Source: Streptomyces noursei
GTDB taxonomy: Bacteria; Actinomycetota; Actinomycetes; Streptomycetales; Streptomycetaceae
Assembly: GCF_001646665.1 (NCBI RefSeq)
Contig: NZ_LWBU01000395.1
Location: 1-64,000 of the forward strand
Direction of reading: 5' to 3'
DNA: 64,000 nt
The translations under genes and the position numbers were made by a program. Position 1 is the stretch's first letter; the number at the start of each line of letters is the position of its first letter. Of this stretch, positions 8,771 through 16,422 are shown piece by piece. The notes beneath the pieces were generated by a model. It saw only the letters and a list, made by a program, of their open reading frames with translations, was not told the origin of the DNA and did no database searches.

Positions 8771-9631
8771 GTGAGCGAGAAGAACAGTGCAGGCAAGCGG
8801 AGCGCGCGGACGCGGCTCCAGGAGGAACGCGAGCGCCAGAAGGCCCGCGACAAGCGCAGGCGCACGCTGATCGTCTCGGCGGCCGTCGTCGGTGTGCTCG
8901 GGCTGGCCGCGGTCGTCGGGCTCATCGCCGCCAACACCGGCGACAAGGGTGACGGCTCCGGCTCCGGTCCCGTCGCCGCCCCCACCGGCGCGACCGGGAA
9001 GGACCAGCTGGCCATCCCGGTGGGCGCCACCGACGCCCCCTCCACGCTCACGATCTGGGAGGACTTCCGCTGCCCGGCCTGCGCCCAGTTCGAGAACGCC
9101 GCCCGGGCCACCATCCACCAGCTGACCGACTCCGGCCAGATCAAGGTCGAGTACCACCTCGCCACGATCATCGACGGCAACATGGGCGGCAGCGGCTCCC
9201 TCAACGCGGCGAACGCGGCGGCCTGCGCGCAGGACTCCGGGAAGTTCGTCGCCTACCACGACGTGCTGTACCAGAACCAGCCCCCCGAGCCGGACGACGC
9301 CTTCGCCCGGGACGCCAAGCTCTTCGAGCTGGCGGCGAAGGTGCCCGGCCTCGACACCCCCGCCTTCCGCTCCTGCGTCAGCGGCGGCACGCACGACGGC
9401 TGGGTGAACAAGTCCAATGAGGCGTTCCGCAGCGGTGACTTCCGCGGCACGCCGACGGTGCTGCTCAACGGGGAGTCGATCTTCCCGAGCAAGGGCGACG
9501 AACAGATCTCCATCGAGAACCTGAAGAAGTGGGTCGCCGAGGCGAACAAGGGCAAGAAGCCCGGCACGGCGTTCCCGTCCCCTGCCGCCCCCGCCTCGCC
9601 GGGGACGCCCGCGTCCCCCACCTCCGGCTGA
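8771..9631 (+). CDS. Membrane-anchored DsbA-family thiol-disulfide protein
   Basis: A 286-residue protein. It has a basic, coiled-coil-like cytoplasmic N-terminus (residues 1-30), one transmembrane helix at about 31-52 ('LIVSAAVVGVLGLAAVVGLI'), and then an extracytoplasmic thioredoxin-fold domain. The active-site motif is CPAC in 'WEDFRCPACAQFENAA', the DsbA/thioredoxin_4 type. A later 'FRGTPTVLLNGE' carries the family's cis-Pro loop. A Pro/Ala-rich tail ends the protein. The start is placed at GTG 8771 (SEKNSAGKRS); the longer frame from 8717 runs into the trpA terminator area. It probably forms or isomerises disulfides in secreted proteins. It stands between trpA and lgt, both oriented the same way. 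Confidence 0.87.
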   Translation: MSEKNSAGKRSARTRLQEERERQKARDKRRRTLIVSAAVVGVLGLAAVVGLIAANTGDKGDGSGSGPVAAPTGATGKDQLAIPVGATDAPSTLTIWEDFRCPACAQFENAARATIHQLTDSGQIKVEYHLATIIDGNMGGSGSLNAANAAACAQDSGKFVAYHDVLYQNQPPEPDDAFARDAKLFELAAKVPGLDTPAFRSCVSGGTHDGWVNKSNEAFRSGDFRGTPTVLLNGESIFPSKGDEQISIENLKKWVAEANKGKKPGTAFPSPAAPASPGTPASPTSG

Positions 9632-9663
9632 GCCCGGCGGGCCCGCCGCTGTTATCCACTCTT

Positions 9664-9696
9664 TGCCGGGCGGGTTGCCCCGTCTCCCGCCCGGCA
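9664..9696. terminator. Hairpin between the DsbA-like gene and lgt
   Basis: Perfect 11-bp arms (TGCCGGGCGGG at 9664-9674 and its complement at 9686-9696) enclose an 11-nt loop, ending 20 nt before the lgt ATG. It could terminate the trp/DsbA transcript or act as a leader structure for lgt. There is no T run. Confidence 0.5.
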
Positions 9697-9715
9697 GGGT
9701 AGCGTCGGACCTGCC

Positions 9716-10738
9716 ATGGACCTTGCCTACATTCCCAGCCCGTCTACCGGTGTGATCCATCTCGGACCGGTACCGCTGCGCGGCTATGCCTTCTGCATCA
9801 TCATCGGTGTCTTCGTCGCCGTCTGGTACGGCAACAGGCGCTGGCTCGCCCGGGGCGGCAAAGCCGGCACCGTGGCCGACATCGCCGTGTGGGCCGTGCC
9901 CTTCGGTCTCGTCGGCGGCCGGCTCTACCACGTCATCACCGACTACCAGCTGTACTTCAGCGAGGGTGAGAACTGGGTCGACGCCTTCAAGATCTGGGAG
10001 GGCGGCCTCGGCATCTGGGGCGCCATCGCGCTCGGTGCCGTGGGCGCCTGGATCGGCTGCCGCCGCCGCGGCATCCCGCTGCCGGCGTACGCGGACGCCA
10101 TCGCGCCCGGCATCGCCCTCGCCCAGGCGATCGGGCGCTGGGGCAACTGGTTCAACCAGGAGCTGTACGGCCGGCCCACCGACCTGCCGTGGGCGCTGAA
10201 GATCAGCGAGGGCCCGAACCGCGAGGCCGGGCTCTACCATCCGACCTTCCTGTACGAGTCGCTGTGGTGCGTCGGCGTCGCGCTGCTGGTCGTCTGGGCG
10301 GACCGCCGCTTCCGGCTGGGCCACGGCCGGGCGTTCGCCCTGTACGTCGCCGCCTACTGCGCCGGGCGCGGGTGGATCGAGTACATGCGCGTCGACGAGG
10401 CGCACCACGTCCTGGGCCTGCGGCTGAACGTGTGGACCGCGATCGTGGTCTTCGTGCTGGCCGTGACGTACATCGTTCTGTCGTCGCGGCTGCGGCCGGG
10501 CCGCGAGGAGGTCGTGGAGCCGGGGGCGCTCGCGGACCTGGCGAAGGCCGACGCCGCGAAGGCGGAAGGTGCCGCGAAGACGGCCGACGCCGCGAAGACG
10601 GACGGTACGGCGAAGGCCGGCGCCGCCGCGGCCGACGCCGTGACGACCGACGCGGCGGAGGCGGACCCCGGGACGCCGGCCGGCCCGGCGGGGCGGAAGG
10701 GGACCGGCGCGAAGCCGGAGTCGGCCGAGAAGGGCTGA
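9716..10738 (+). CDS. lgt: Prolipoprotein diacylglyceryl transferase
   Basis: A 340-residue integral membrane enzyme that transfers diacylglycerol from phosphatidylglycerol to the lipobox cysteine of prolipoproteins. The Lgt signature is clear: 'AIAPGIALAQAIGRWGNWFNQE', with the essential-Arg region 'GRWGNWFNQELYG', and the N-terminal 'GPVPLRGYAFCIIIGV'. About seven membrane segments can be traced up to residue 260. The last roughly 80 residues are an unusual Ala/Lys/Asp repeat tail ('AKADAAKAEGAAKTADAAKT'), presumably cytoplasmic and disordered, as in several Streptomyces Lgt proteins. A strong hairpin follows the gene. Confidence 0.96.
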   Translation: MDLAYIPSPSTGVIHLGPVPLRGYAFCIIIGVFVAVWYGNRRWLARGGKAGTVADIAVWAVPFGLVGGRLYHVITDYQLYFSEGENWVDAFKIWEGGLGIWGAIALGAVGAWIGCRRRGIPLPAYADAIAPGIALAQAIGRWGNWFNQELYGRPTDLPWALKISEGPNREAGLYHPTFLYESLWCVGVALLVVWADRRFRLGHGRAFALYVAAYCAGRGWIEYMRVDEAHHVLGLRLNVWTAIVVFVLAVTYIVLSSRLRPGREEVVEPGALADLAKADAAKAEGAAKTADAAKTDGTAKAGAAAADAVTTDAAEADPGTPAGPAGRKGTGAKPESAEKG

Positions 10739-10752
10739 CCAGTTCATGGTGC

Positions 10753-10792
10753 GGGGCGGCCGCCGGGACCCGAGGGTTCCGGCGGCCGCCCC
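10753..10792. terminator. Bidirectional terminator between lgt and the CitE-like gene
   Basis: Perfect 14-bp GC-rich arms (10753-10766 and 10779-10792) with a 12-nt loop, followed by CTTTC on the plus strand. It lies between the convergent ends of lgt (10738) and the minus-strand gene ending at 10796, so it can serve both. Confidence 0.8.
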
Positions 10793-10795
10793 CTT

Positions 10796-11629
10796 TCATG
10801 CGCGGTGCGCCCTGGCCAGGGACAGGGTGCGGTGGGCGGCGGCGGCGACCGCCGCGTCGACGAAGCGGCCGTCGGGCAGGGCGAGGGCGCCCGCGTCGGC
10901 GGCGCCCGCCTTGACGATCTCCTCCGCCGCCGCGACCTCCTCGGCGGTCGGCAGGTAGGCCCGCTCGATGACCGGCAGCTGCCGGGGGTGGATCGCCGCA
11001 CGCCCCAGGAAGCCGAGCGCCCGGCCGTGGGCGCAGGACGCGGCGAGGCCGTCGAGGTCGCCGATGTCGGGGTGGACGGACTGGGCGGGCGGTGGCAGGT
11101 TTGCCGCCCGGGCGGCGACCACGACGCGGCTGCGCGGCCAGTCGAGGCCCCGGTCGTCGCGTACGCCCAGGTCGGCGCGGAGGTCCGCCTCGCCGAGGGC
11201 GATGCCGCGGACGGCCGGGTGGGCGGTGGCGATGGCGTGGGCGTGCTCGATCGCCAGGGCGGATTCGAGCAGGGCGTGCAGCGGGACGCCGGGGGCGAGG
11301 TCCGCGATCCGCCGGATGTCAGTGCCGTGTGTCACCTTGGGAACACGCAGTGCGGCGAGGCCGGGCAGGGGGGCCAGCGCCGTGATGGCCGTGGTGTCGT
11401 GTGCGCTGGGGAGGCGGACGTGGACCGGTACGGGGTGGGGCGAGGAGAGCAGGTCGGCCGTGGCGGCGAGGGCGTAGCCCCTGCGGTCCGCGGGGACCGC
11501 GTCCTCCAGGTCGACGATCACGACGTCGGCGCCCGAGGCGAGGGCCTTGCCGACGACCTCCGGCCGGTCGCCGGGGGCGTACAACCAGGTCAGTGGCCAC
11601 GTCTCGGGGGCGGAGGCCGGGCCGCTCAC
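10796..11629 (-). CDS. HpcH/HpaI aldolase / citrate-lyase beta-like protein (CoA-ester lyase)
   Basis: A 277-residue TIM-barrel protein of the CitE/malyl-CoA lyase family. Visible motifs are 'TWLYAPGDRPEVVGKALASG', 'ADVVIVDLEDAVPADRR' (metal-binding Glu/Asp), 'VHVRLPSAHD', 'LHALLESALAI', 'GIALGEADLRADLG' (metal Glu and Asp) and 'GRAAIHPRQLPVIERAY'. Family members cleave or form C-C bonds in CoA thioesters such as citramalyl-CoA or malyl-CoA. The start is GTG at 11629, which overlaps the CoA-transferase stop by four bases (GTGA). It is last in the seven-gene minus-strand operon 10796-19014. A CoA-transferase directly upstream fits a pathway in which an organic acid is activated to a CoA ester and then cleaved; the substrate is not evident. 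Confidence 0.87.
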   Translation of the reverse strand: MSGPASAPETWPLTWLYAPGDRPEVVGKALASGADVVIVDLEDAVPADRRGYALAATADLLSSPHPVPVHVRLPSAHDTTAITALAPLPGLAALRVPKVTHGTDIRRIADLAPGVPLHALLESALAIEHAHAIATAHPAVRGIALGEADLRADLGVRDDRGLDWPRSRVVVAARAANLPPPAQSVHPDIGDLDGLAASCAHGRALGFLGRAAIHPRQLPVIERAYLPTAEEVAAAEEIVKAGAADAGALALPDGRFVDAAVAAAAHRTLSLARAHRA

Positions 11630-12837
11630 AGCGCGCCCTCGGAGCGGAGGCGGGCGATCTCGGACTCGGTCAGGCCGAGGTCGGTGAGGACGGCGTCGGT
11701 GTCGGCGCCGTGGGGCCGGCCGGTCCAGCGGATAGAGCCGGGGGTCTCGGAGAGGCGGAAGAGGACGTTCTGCATACGGACCGGGCCGAGATCGGGGTCG
11801 GCGACCTCGGTGACCGTGTCGAGCGCCTGGTACTGGGGGTCGGCCAGCACGTCGCGGACGTCGTAGATCGGGGCGATCGCCGCCTCTGCCTTCTCGAACG
11901 CGGCCATGGCCTCGTCGCGGGTGTGCCGGGCGATCCAGCTGCCGACCGCCTCGTCGAGGACGTCCGCGTGCTGGGCGCGGGTGGTGCCCTCGGCGAACCA
12001 GGGCTCGGCGATCAGTTCGGGCCGGCCGACCAGGCGCATCACGCGCTCCGCGACGGACTGGGCGGAGGTGGAGACGGCGAGCCAGGAGCCGTCGGCGGTG
12101 CGGTAGGTGTTGCGGGGGGCGTTGTTCCGGGAGCGGTTGCCGGTCCGGGGCTGGACGTAGCCGAGCTGGTCGTACCAGAGGGGCTGGGGGCCGAGGACCA
12201 TGAGGATCGGTTCGATGATCGCCATGTCGACGACCTGGCCGTGGCCGGTGGTGGCGCGGGCCTGGAGGGCGGTCATCACGGCGTACGCGGTGGCCAGGGC
12301 CGCGATGGAGTCGGCGAGGCCGAAGGGCGGGAGCGTCGGCGGGCCGTCGGGTTCGCCGGTGATCGCGGCGAAGCCGCTCATGGCCTCGGCGAGCGTGCCG
12401 AAGCCGGGACGGCGGGCGTACGGGCCGTACTGCCCGAAGCCGGTGACCCGGGCCAGCACCAGCCGCTCGTTGGCGGCGGAGAGTTCGGGCCAGCCGAGGC
12501 CCCACTTCTCCAGGGTCCCGGGGCGGAAGTTCTCGACGACCACGTCGGCGGTGGCGGCGAGGCGGAGCAGGGTGGCCCGGCCGCCGGGGGTGGACAGGTC
12601 GAGGGTGATGGTGCGCTTGTTGCGGCCGAGGAGCTTCCACCAGAGCCCGACGCCGTTCTTGGCGGGACCGTGGCCCCGGGACGGGTCGGGTCTGCGGGGG
12701 TGCTCGACCTTGATGACGTCGGCACCGAAGTCGCCGAGCATGGTCGCCGCCAGCGGGCCGGCGAAGAGGGTGGCGAGGTCGAGGACCCGCAGCCCCTGGA
12801 GCGGGGGCGCGGCCGGGGAGGAGGTGGTGGTGGTCAT
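11626..12837 (-). CDS. CaiB/BaiF family III CoA-transferase
   Basis: A 403-residue protein. The N-terminus is typical of the family: 'LQGLRVLDLATLFAGPLAATMLGDFGADVIKVEHP' followed by 'GRNKRTITLDLSTPGG'. The catalytic aspartate lies in the conserved 'GFGTLAEAMSGFAAITGEPDGPP' and 'GLADSIAALATAYAVMTAL' region (Asp of 'LADSIA'). The C-terminal small domain ends in 'ADTDAVLTDLGLTESEIARLR', a usual closing motif. Such enzymes move CoA between carboxylic acids. The ATG at 12837 overlaps the ribokinase-like stop (ATGA), so the genes are coupled; the partner lyase follows with a four-base overlap. Confidence 0.92.
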   Translation of the reverse strand: MTTTTSSPAAPPLQGLRVLDLATLFAGPLAATMLGDFGADVIKVEHPRRPDPSRGHGPAKNGVGLWWKLLGRNKRTITLDLSTPGGRATLLRLAATADVVVENFRPGTLEKWGLGWPELSAANERLVLARVTGFGQYGPYARRPGFGTLAEAMSGFAAITGEPDGPPTLPPFGLADSIAALATAYAVMTALQARATTGHGQVVDMAIIEPILMVLGPQPLWYDQLGYVQPRTGNRSRNNAPRNTYRTADGSWLAVSTSAQSVAERVMRLVGRPELIAEPWFAEGTTRAQHADVLDEAVGSWIARHTRDEAMAAFEKAEAAIAPIYDVRDVLADPQYQALDTVTEVADPDLGPVRMQNVLFRLSETPGSIRWTGRPHGADTDAVLTDLGLTESEIARLRSEGAL

Positions 12838-13718
12838 GCGGTGTCGATCTCCGTGCGGTACGGCATCGAGGACGAGGCGCCGGGACGCTGGACGGACAGG
12901 GCGGCGGCGGACGAGGCCCAGGCGAGGGCGTCGGGGACGGGGGTCCCCTCGCCGAGCGCGACGGCCAGGGCGCCGACGAAGGTGTCGCCCGCCGCGGTGG
13001 TGTCGACGGCCCGGACCCGGGGGGCGGGGACGGTGACCGGGTCGGCGCCGCGGGCCGCGTACAGGCTGCCGGCGGCGCCGAGGGTGATGACGACCTCCGG
13101 GACGTGGCGGAGCAGCGCCTCGGCGGCCGCGTGCGGGTCGGCGTGGCCGGTGAGGGTCGCCGCCTCGTGCTCGTTGGGCACCAGCAGGTCGGTGGCGGCG
13201 AGCAGTTCGGGGGGCAGCGGCTGGGCGGGGGCGGGGGTGAGGATCGTGCGGACGCCGTGGCGGCGGGCGGCCTCGGCGCCGGCGACGACGGCGGAGAGGG
13301 GGAGTTCCAGTTGGAGGAGCAGGGCGGTGCCGGTGGCGATGAGGGTCTCGTCGCCGGGGGCCAGCGAGGTGACGGTGCCGTTGGCGCCGGGGACGACGAC
13401 GATGGCGTTGCTGCCCTCGTCGTCGACGACGATGTGGGCGGTGCCGGAGGGGCCGTCGACGGTGCGGAGCAGGTCGGTGTCGACACCGGCGCCGGTGAGC
13501 CCGGCCCGCAGCCGGGTGCCGAACTCGTCGGAGCCGACGGCGCCGATCATCGACACCTCCGCCCCGGCGCGGGCGGCGGCGACCGCCTGGTTGGCGCCCT
13601 TGCCGCCGGGGACCGTGCGGAACTCGCGTCCCGTGACGGTCTCGCCGAGCTTGGGGGCGCGGCTCACATAGGCGACGAGGTCCATGTTGGTGCTGCCGAG
13701 CACCACGATGTGGGTCAT
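12834..13718 (-). CDS. Ribokinase / PfkB-family carbohydrate kinase
   Basis: A 294-residue kinase with the N-terminal 'VVLGSTNMDLVAYVSRAPKLGETVTG' (GSxNxD sugar-binding), the PfkB signature 1 'GGKGANQAVAAARAGAEVSMIGAVG', and signature 2 with the catalytic base in 'VDTTAAGDTFVGALAVAL' (D of AAGD). 'LVPNEHEAATLTG' is the ribokinase-type NExE region. It fits ribokinase better than fructokinase or adenosine kinase. In this operon it follows four ADP-ribosylglycohydrolase paralogues, so a role in phosphorylating the (deoxy)ribose or riboside released by them is plausible but not shown. The ATG at 13718 overlaps the upstream stop (ATGA). Confidence 0.9.
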   Translation of the reverse strand: MTHIVVLGSTNMDLVAYVSRAPKLGETVTGREFRTVPGGKGANQAVAAARAGAEVSMIGAVGSDEFGTRLRAGLTGAGVDTDLLRTVDGPSGTAHIVVDDEGSNAIVVVPGANGTVTSLAPGDETLIATGTALLLQLELPLSAVVAGAEAARRHGVRTILTPAPAQPLPPELLAATDLLVPNEHEAATLTGHADPHAAAEALLRHVPEVVITLGAAGSLYAARGADPVTVPAPRVRAVDTTAAGDTFVGALAVALGEGTPVPDALAWASSAAALSVQRPGASSSMPYRTEIDTA

Positions 13719-15244
13719 GTGCGGTGTGCCTCCTGGCGGGTGAGCCGGTGGGTGAGGGTGGCGAGGGTGTCGAATCCGGTGCCGTCGAACGGGGGGACGG
13801 AGGTGGCGAGGCGGTTCTTGAGGGGAGCGGTCCAGCGGTCGGGGATCCTTTCGGGCCGGCCGGCCAGGAGACCGGCGACGGAGCCTGCGGTGGCACCGTT
13901 GGAGTCGGTGTCCCACCCCCCGGAGACGGCACGGCAGACGGAGAGGCTGAAGTCGCCGTCGGCGTGGGTGAGCGCGGCGGCGAGGAGGGCGGCGTTCGGC
14001 ACGACGTGTACCCAGTGGTAGGAGCCGTAGGCGGTGTGGAGCCGGTCGGCGACGGTGTCGAAGTCGGGGTGCGCGCGGGCCGTCGCGATGCCGAAGCGGA
14101 CCGCGCGGGACAGCCGTGAGTCGGGTGGGACGACCGTCAGCCCGGTGGCGAGCGCCCGGTGGACGTCGGCGGTGCCGGAGGCGGCGGTGGCGATGACGGC
14201 CGCGGTGAACATGGCGCCGTACACGCCGTTGGCGGTGTGGGTCAGGGTGGCGTCCCGGTGCGCCTGTTCGGCGGCGGCGGCCGGGTCGCCCGGGTGGGTC
14301 CAGCCGTGGACGTCCGCGCGGATCTGGGCGCCGATCCACTCGCGGAACGGGTTGCGGTGGCTGGCGGTGAACGGCGGTTCCAGGCCGCACAGGAGGTTGC
14401 GGTAGGCGACGCGCTCGGCTGTGAAGGTGCGGCCGGCCGGAAGTTCGTCCAGCCAGAGGCGGCCGACGTCGGCGGTGCGGAAGCCGGGGCCGTACCGCTG
14501 GAGGAGCAGGAGATTGAGGAGGGGGTAGTTGAGGTCGTCGTCCTCCGGCATGCCGTCGATGTTCTCGGCGAGGGAGGTGGTGGCGGAGCGGCGGTTCCAG
14601 GGGTGGGCGGCGGCGAGCGCCGGGGGGAGGCCCTTGGCGGTGAACCACGTGGTGAGCGGCCAGTTGCCGGTGGCGCGGGCGAGGGCCCGGATGGCGGGGA
14701 GCGGAAGCTTCTCGACCGGCTTGCCGAGCAGGCACCCGGCGGCCCGCCCCAGCCAGGCGGCGTGCAGCCGCGCGGTCGCGTCGGCCGGCGGTCCGGGTTC
14801 CGGTGCGGGTGGGGCGTGGGGTGCCACCGGTGCGTCCGGTCCCGGTGGTGCTTGTGGTGCTTGTGGTGCTTGTGGTGCTGGTGGTGCGGTGGGTGCGGGT
14901 GGTGGTCCGGGCGGAGGGGATGCGGCGGACGCCGGCGCGGGGGGTGCCGCGGGGGTGGCGGGCCAGTCCCGGCAGAGGCGCCTGATGTGCGGAAGGGAGG
15001 TGGGTTCGGCCGGGGACAGGGGGACGGGCAGAGCGGCCAGTTCGTCGAGGAGGCGTTCCGCGAGGGCCCTGAGGTGCGGGGGCGCGGGGACCGCAGAGGC
15101 GCCCGCCGCCGCGGGGGCGGGGGAGCCGCCGGCCGCGCGCCAGCGGGCGGCGACGGCCGAGGCGTCCCGGCCGTCCTCGGCGGCCTGGCGCAGTTCGTGA
15201 CCGACCAGGTCCTCGGGCTGCACCCAGGTGAGACGGACGTTCAC
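13715..15244 (-). CDS. ADP-ribosylglycohydrolase-family protein, long form (paralogue D)
   Basis: A 509-residue protein. Residues 1-90 are a poorly defined helical region. Residues 90-160 are a Pro/Ala-rich linker containing a short repeat (PQAPQAPQAPPGP). The ADP-ribosylglycohydrolase (DraG/ARH) fold then begins at 'ARLHAAWLGRAAGCLLGKPV'. The first metal motif appears as 'PEDDDLNYPLL' (Thr of the usual TDDT replaced by Glu) and the second as 'SGGWDTDSNGATAGSVAGLL', intact. 'THTANGVYGAMFTAAVIATA' is the family's central motif. GTG at 15244 overlaps the upstream stop by four bases. It differs clearly from the other three paralogues in the operon and so probably has its own substrate. Confidence 0.85.
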   Translation of the reverse strand: MNVRLTWVQPEDLVGHELRQAAEDGRDASAVAARWRAAGGSPAPAAAGASAVPAPPHLRALAERLLDELAALPVPLSPAEPTSLPHIRRLCRDWPATPAAPPAPASAASPPPGPPPAPTAPPAPQAPQAPQAPPGPDAPVAPHAPPAPEPGPPADATARLHAAWLGRAAGCLLGKPVEKLPLPAIRALARATGNWPLTTWFTAKGLPPALAAAHPWNRRSATTSLAENIDGMPEDDDLNYPLLNLLLLQRYGPGFRTADVGRLWLDELPAGRTFTAERVAYRNLLCGLEPPFTASHRNPFREWIGAQIRADVHGWTHPGDPAAAAEQAHRDATLTHTANGVYGAMFTAAVIATAASGTADVHRALATGLTVVPPDSRLSRAVRFGIATARAHPDFDTVADRLHTAYGSYHWVHVVPNAALLAAALTHADGDFSLSVCRAVSGGWDTDSNGATAGSVAGLLAGRPERIPDRWTAPLKNRLATSVPPFDGTGFDTLATLTHRLTRQEAHRT

Positions 15245-16422
15245 CGGGGCACCCCGGGCACGGGGGAGAGCGCGACGAACGCCCGCTCGTGGGCCCGGCG
15301 CCGGGCCGTGTCGCGCATGAAGACCTCGTGGGCCACCTCGGCCAGCACCGCGGCCGGGGCGTGCAGGTCGAGCCGGCTGGCCTCCGCGACCTGTTTCGCC
15401 CAGACGGCGGGGACGGCCGCCTCCCCGTGCAGCGCGCCCGCGATCGCCCCCGCCATGGTGGCGATCGAGTCGCAGTCCCGGCCGTAGTTGACGGCGCCCA
15501 GCACCGTGCGGCGGTAGTCGCCCTCGCCGACCAGCAGCATCCCGAGGGCGACGGGGAGTTCTTCGACGGCGTGCAGCCGGGAGGGGCGGCGGGCGCCGAG
15601 GGACGGCGAACGGTAGTCCGGGCCGACCGTGTCGAAGGGGGCGACCGCCTCGCGCAGCGGGCGCAGGGCCGACTCGAAGTCGGTGTGTCCGGCGGCGGCT
15701 TCCGCCACCGCCTCGATCGCCGAGCGGGTGCCGTCCTTGGCCAGGCCCAGCGCCGTGCCGACGACGGAGGCCGGATCCGCGCCGGGCGCGCAGGCCGCGG
15801 CGACCGCCGCCGCGAACACTCCGGCGGCCTCACGGCCGTAGGAGGACTGGTGGGCACCGGCGATGTCGAGGGCCTCGGCGTACGCCCGCTCCGGGTTGGC
15901 CGCGTTGACCAGGCCGACGGGTGCCATGTACATCGCCGCACCGCAGTTGACGATGTTCCCGGTGCCTGCCTCGCGCGGATCGACGTGACCGTAGTGGAGC
16001 CGCGCGACCAGCCACTTCTCGGCGAGGAAGATCCGCTGGAGGGGCAGTGCCTCGGCCTCCAGCTCCGGGATCCAGCGCGGGGTGGAGATCAGGTCGGGTA
16101 CGAGGTGGTCGGCCACCGCGTAGGCGTCGAGATGGTCGCGGACGGTGTCGTAGACCCGGACCAGCGCGTGGGTCATGAGGGTGTCGTCGGTGACGTGTCC
16201 GTCGCCCTTGTGGTACGGGGCGATGGGGCGGGCGGTGCGCCACGCGTCGCCGTTCCAGGGGCCGACGATGCCGGTGACGCGGCCTCCGTGGCGCTCGGCG
16301 ATCCGGTCGGGGCTGTAGCCCTCGACCGCCCCGCCGAGCGCGTCACCGACGGCTGCTCCGACGAGGCTGCCGGTGATCCTGTCCTCGAGTGTGGGTTTCG
16401 GCGTCATGTCGGAATTGTCCAC
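15241..16422 (-). CDS. ADP-ribosylglycohydrolase-family protein (paralogue C)
   Basis: A 393-residue protein with a full set of ARH motifs: 'DRITGSLVGAAVGDALGG' at the N-terminus, 'GDGHVTDDTLMTHALV' (intact TDDT metal ligands), and 'NYGRDCDSIATMAGAIAGAL' (D-x-D-S). It has the long insertion with 'TPRWIPELEAEALPLQ'. The start is ATG 16422 or, more cautiously, ATG 16407 (MTPKPTLED). Either way the gene overlaps the upstream gene's 3' end by 65-80 nt in another frame, which is unusually long. It likely hydrolyses an N- or O-glycosidic bond to ADP-ribose or to a related riboside; the substrate is unknown. Confidence 0.9.
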   Translation of the reverse strand: MDNSDMTPKPTLEDRITGSLVGAAVGDALGGAVEGYSPDRIAERHGGRVTGIVGPWNGDAWRTARPIAPYHKGDGHVTDDTLMTHALVRVYDTVRDHLDAYAVADHLVPDLISTPRWIPELEAEALPLQRIFLAEKWLVARLHYGHVDPREAGTGNIVNCGAAMYMAPVGLVNAANPERAYAEALDIAGAHQSSYGREAAGVFAAAVAAACAPGADPASVVGTALGLAKDGTRSAIEAVAEAAAGHTDFESALRPLREAVAPFDTVGPDYRSPSLGARRPSRLHAVEELPVALGMLLVGEGDYRRTVLGAVNYGRDCDSIATMAGAIAGALHGEAAVPAVWAKQVAEASRLDLHAPAAVLAEVAHEVFMRDTARRRAHERAFVALSPVPGVPR

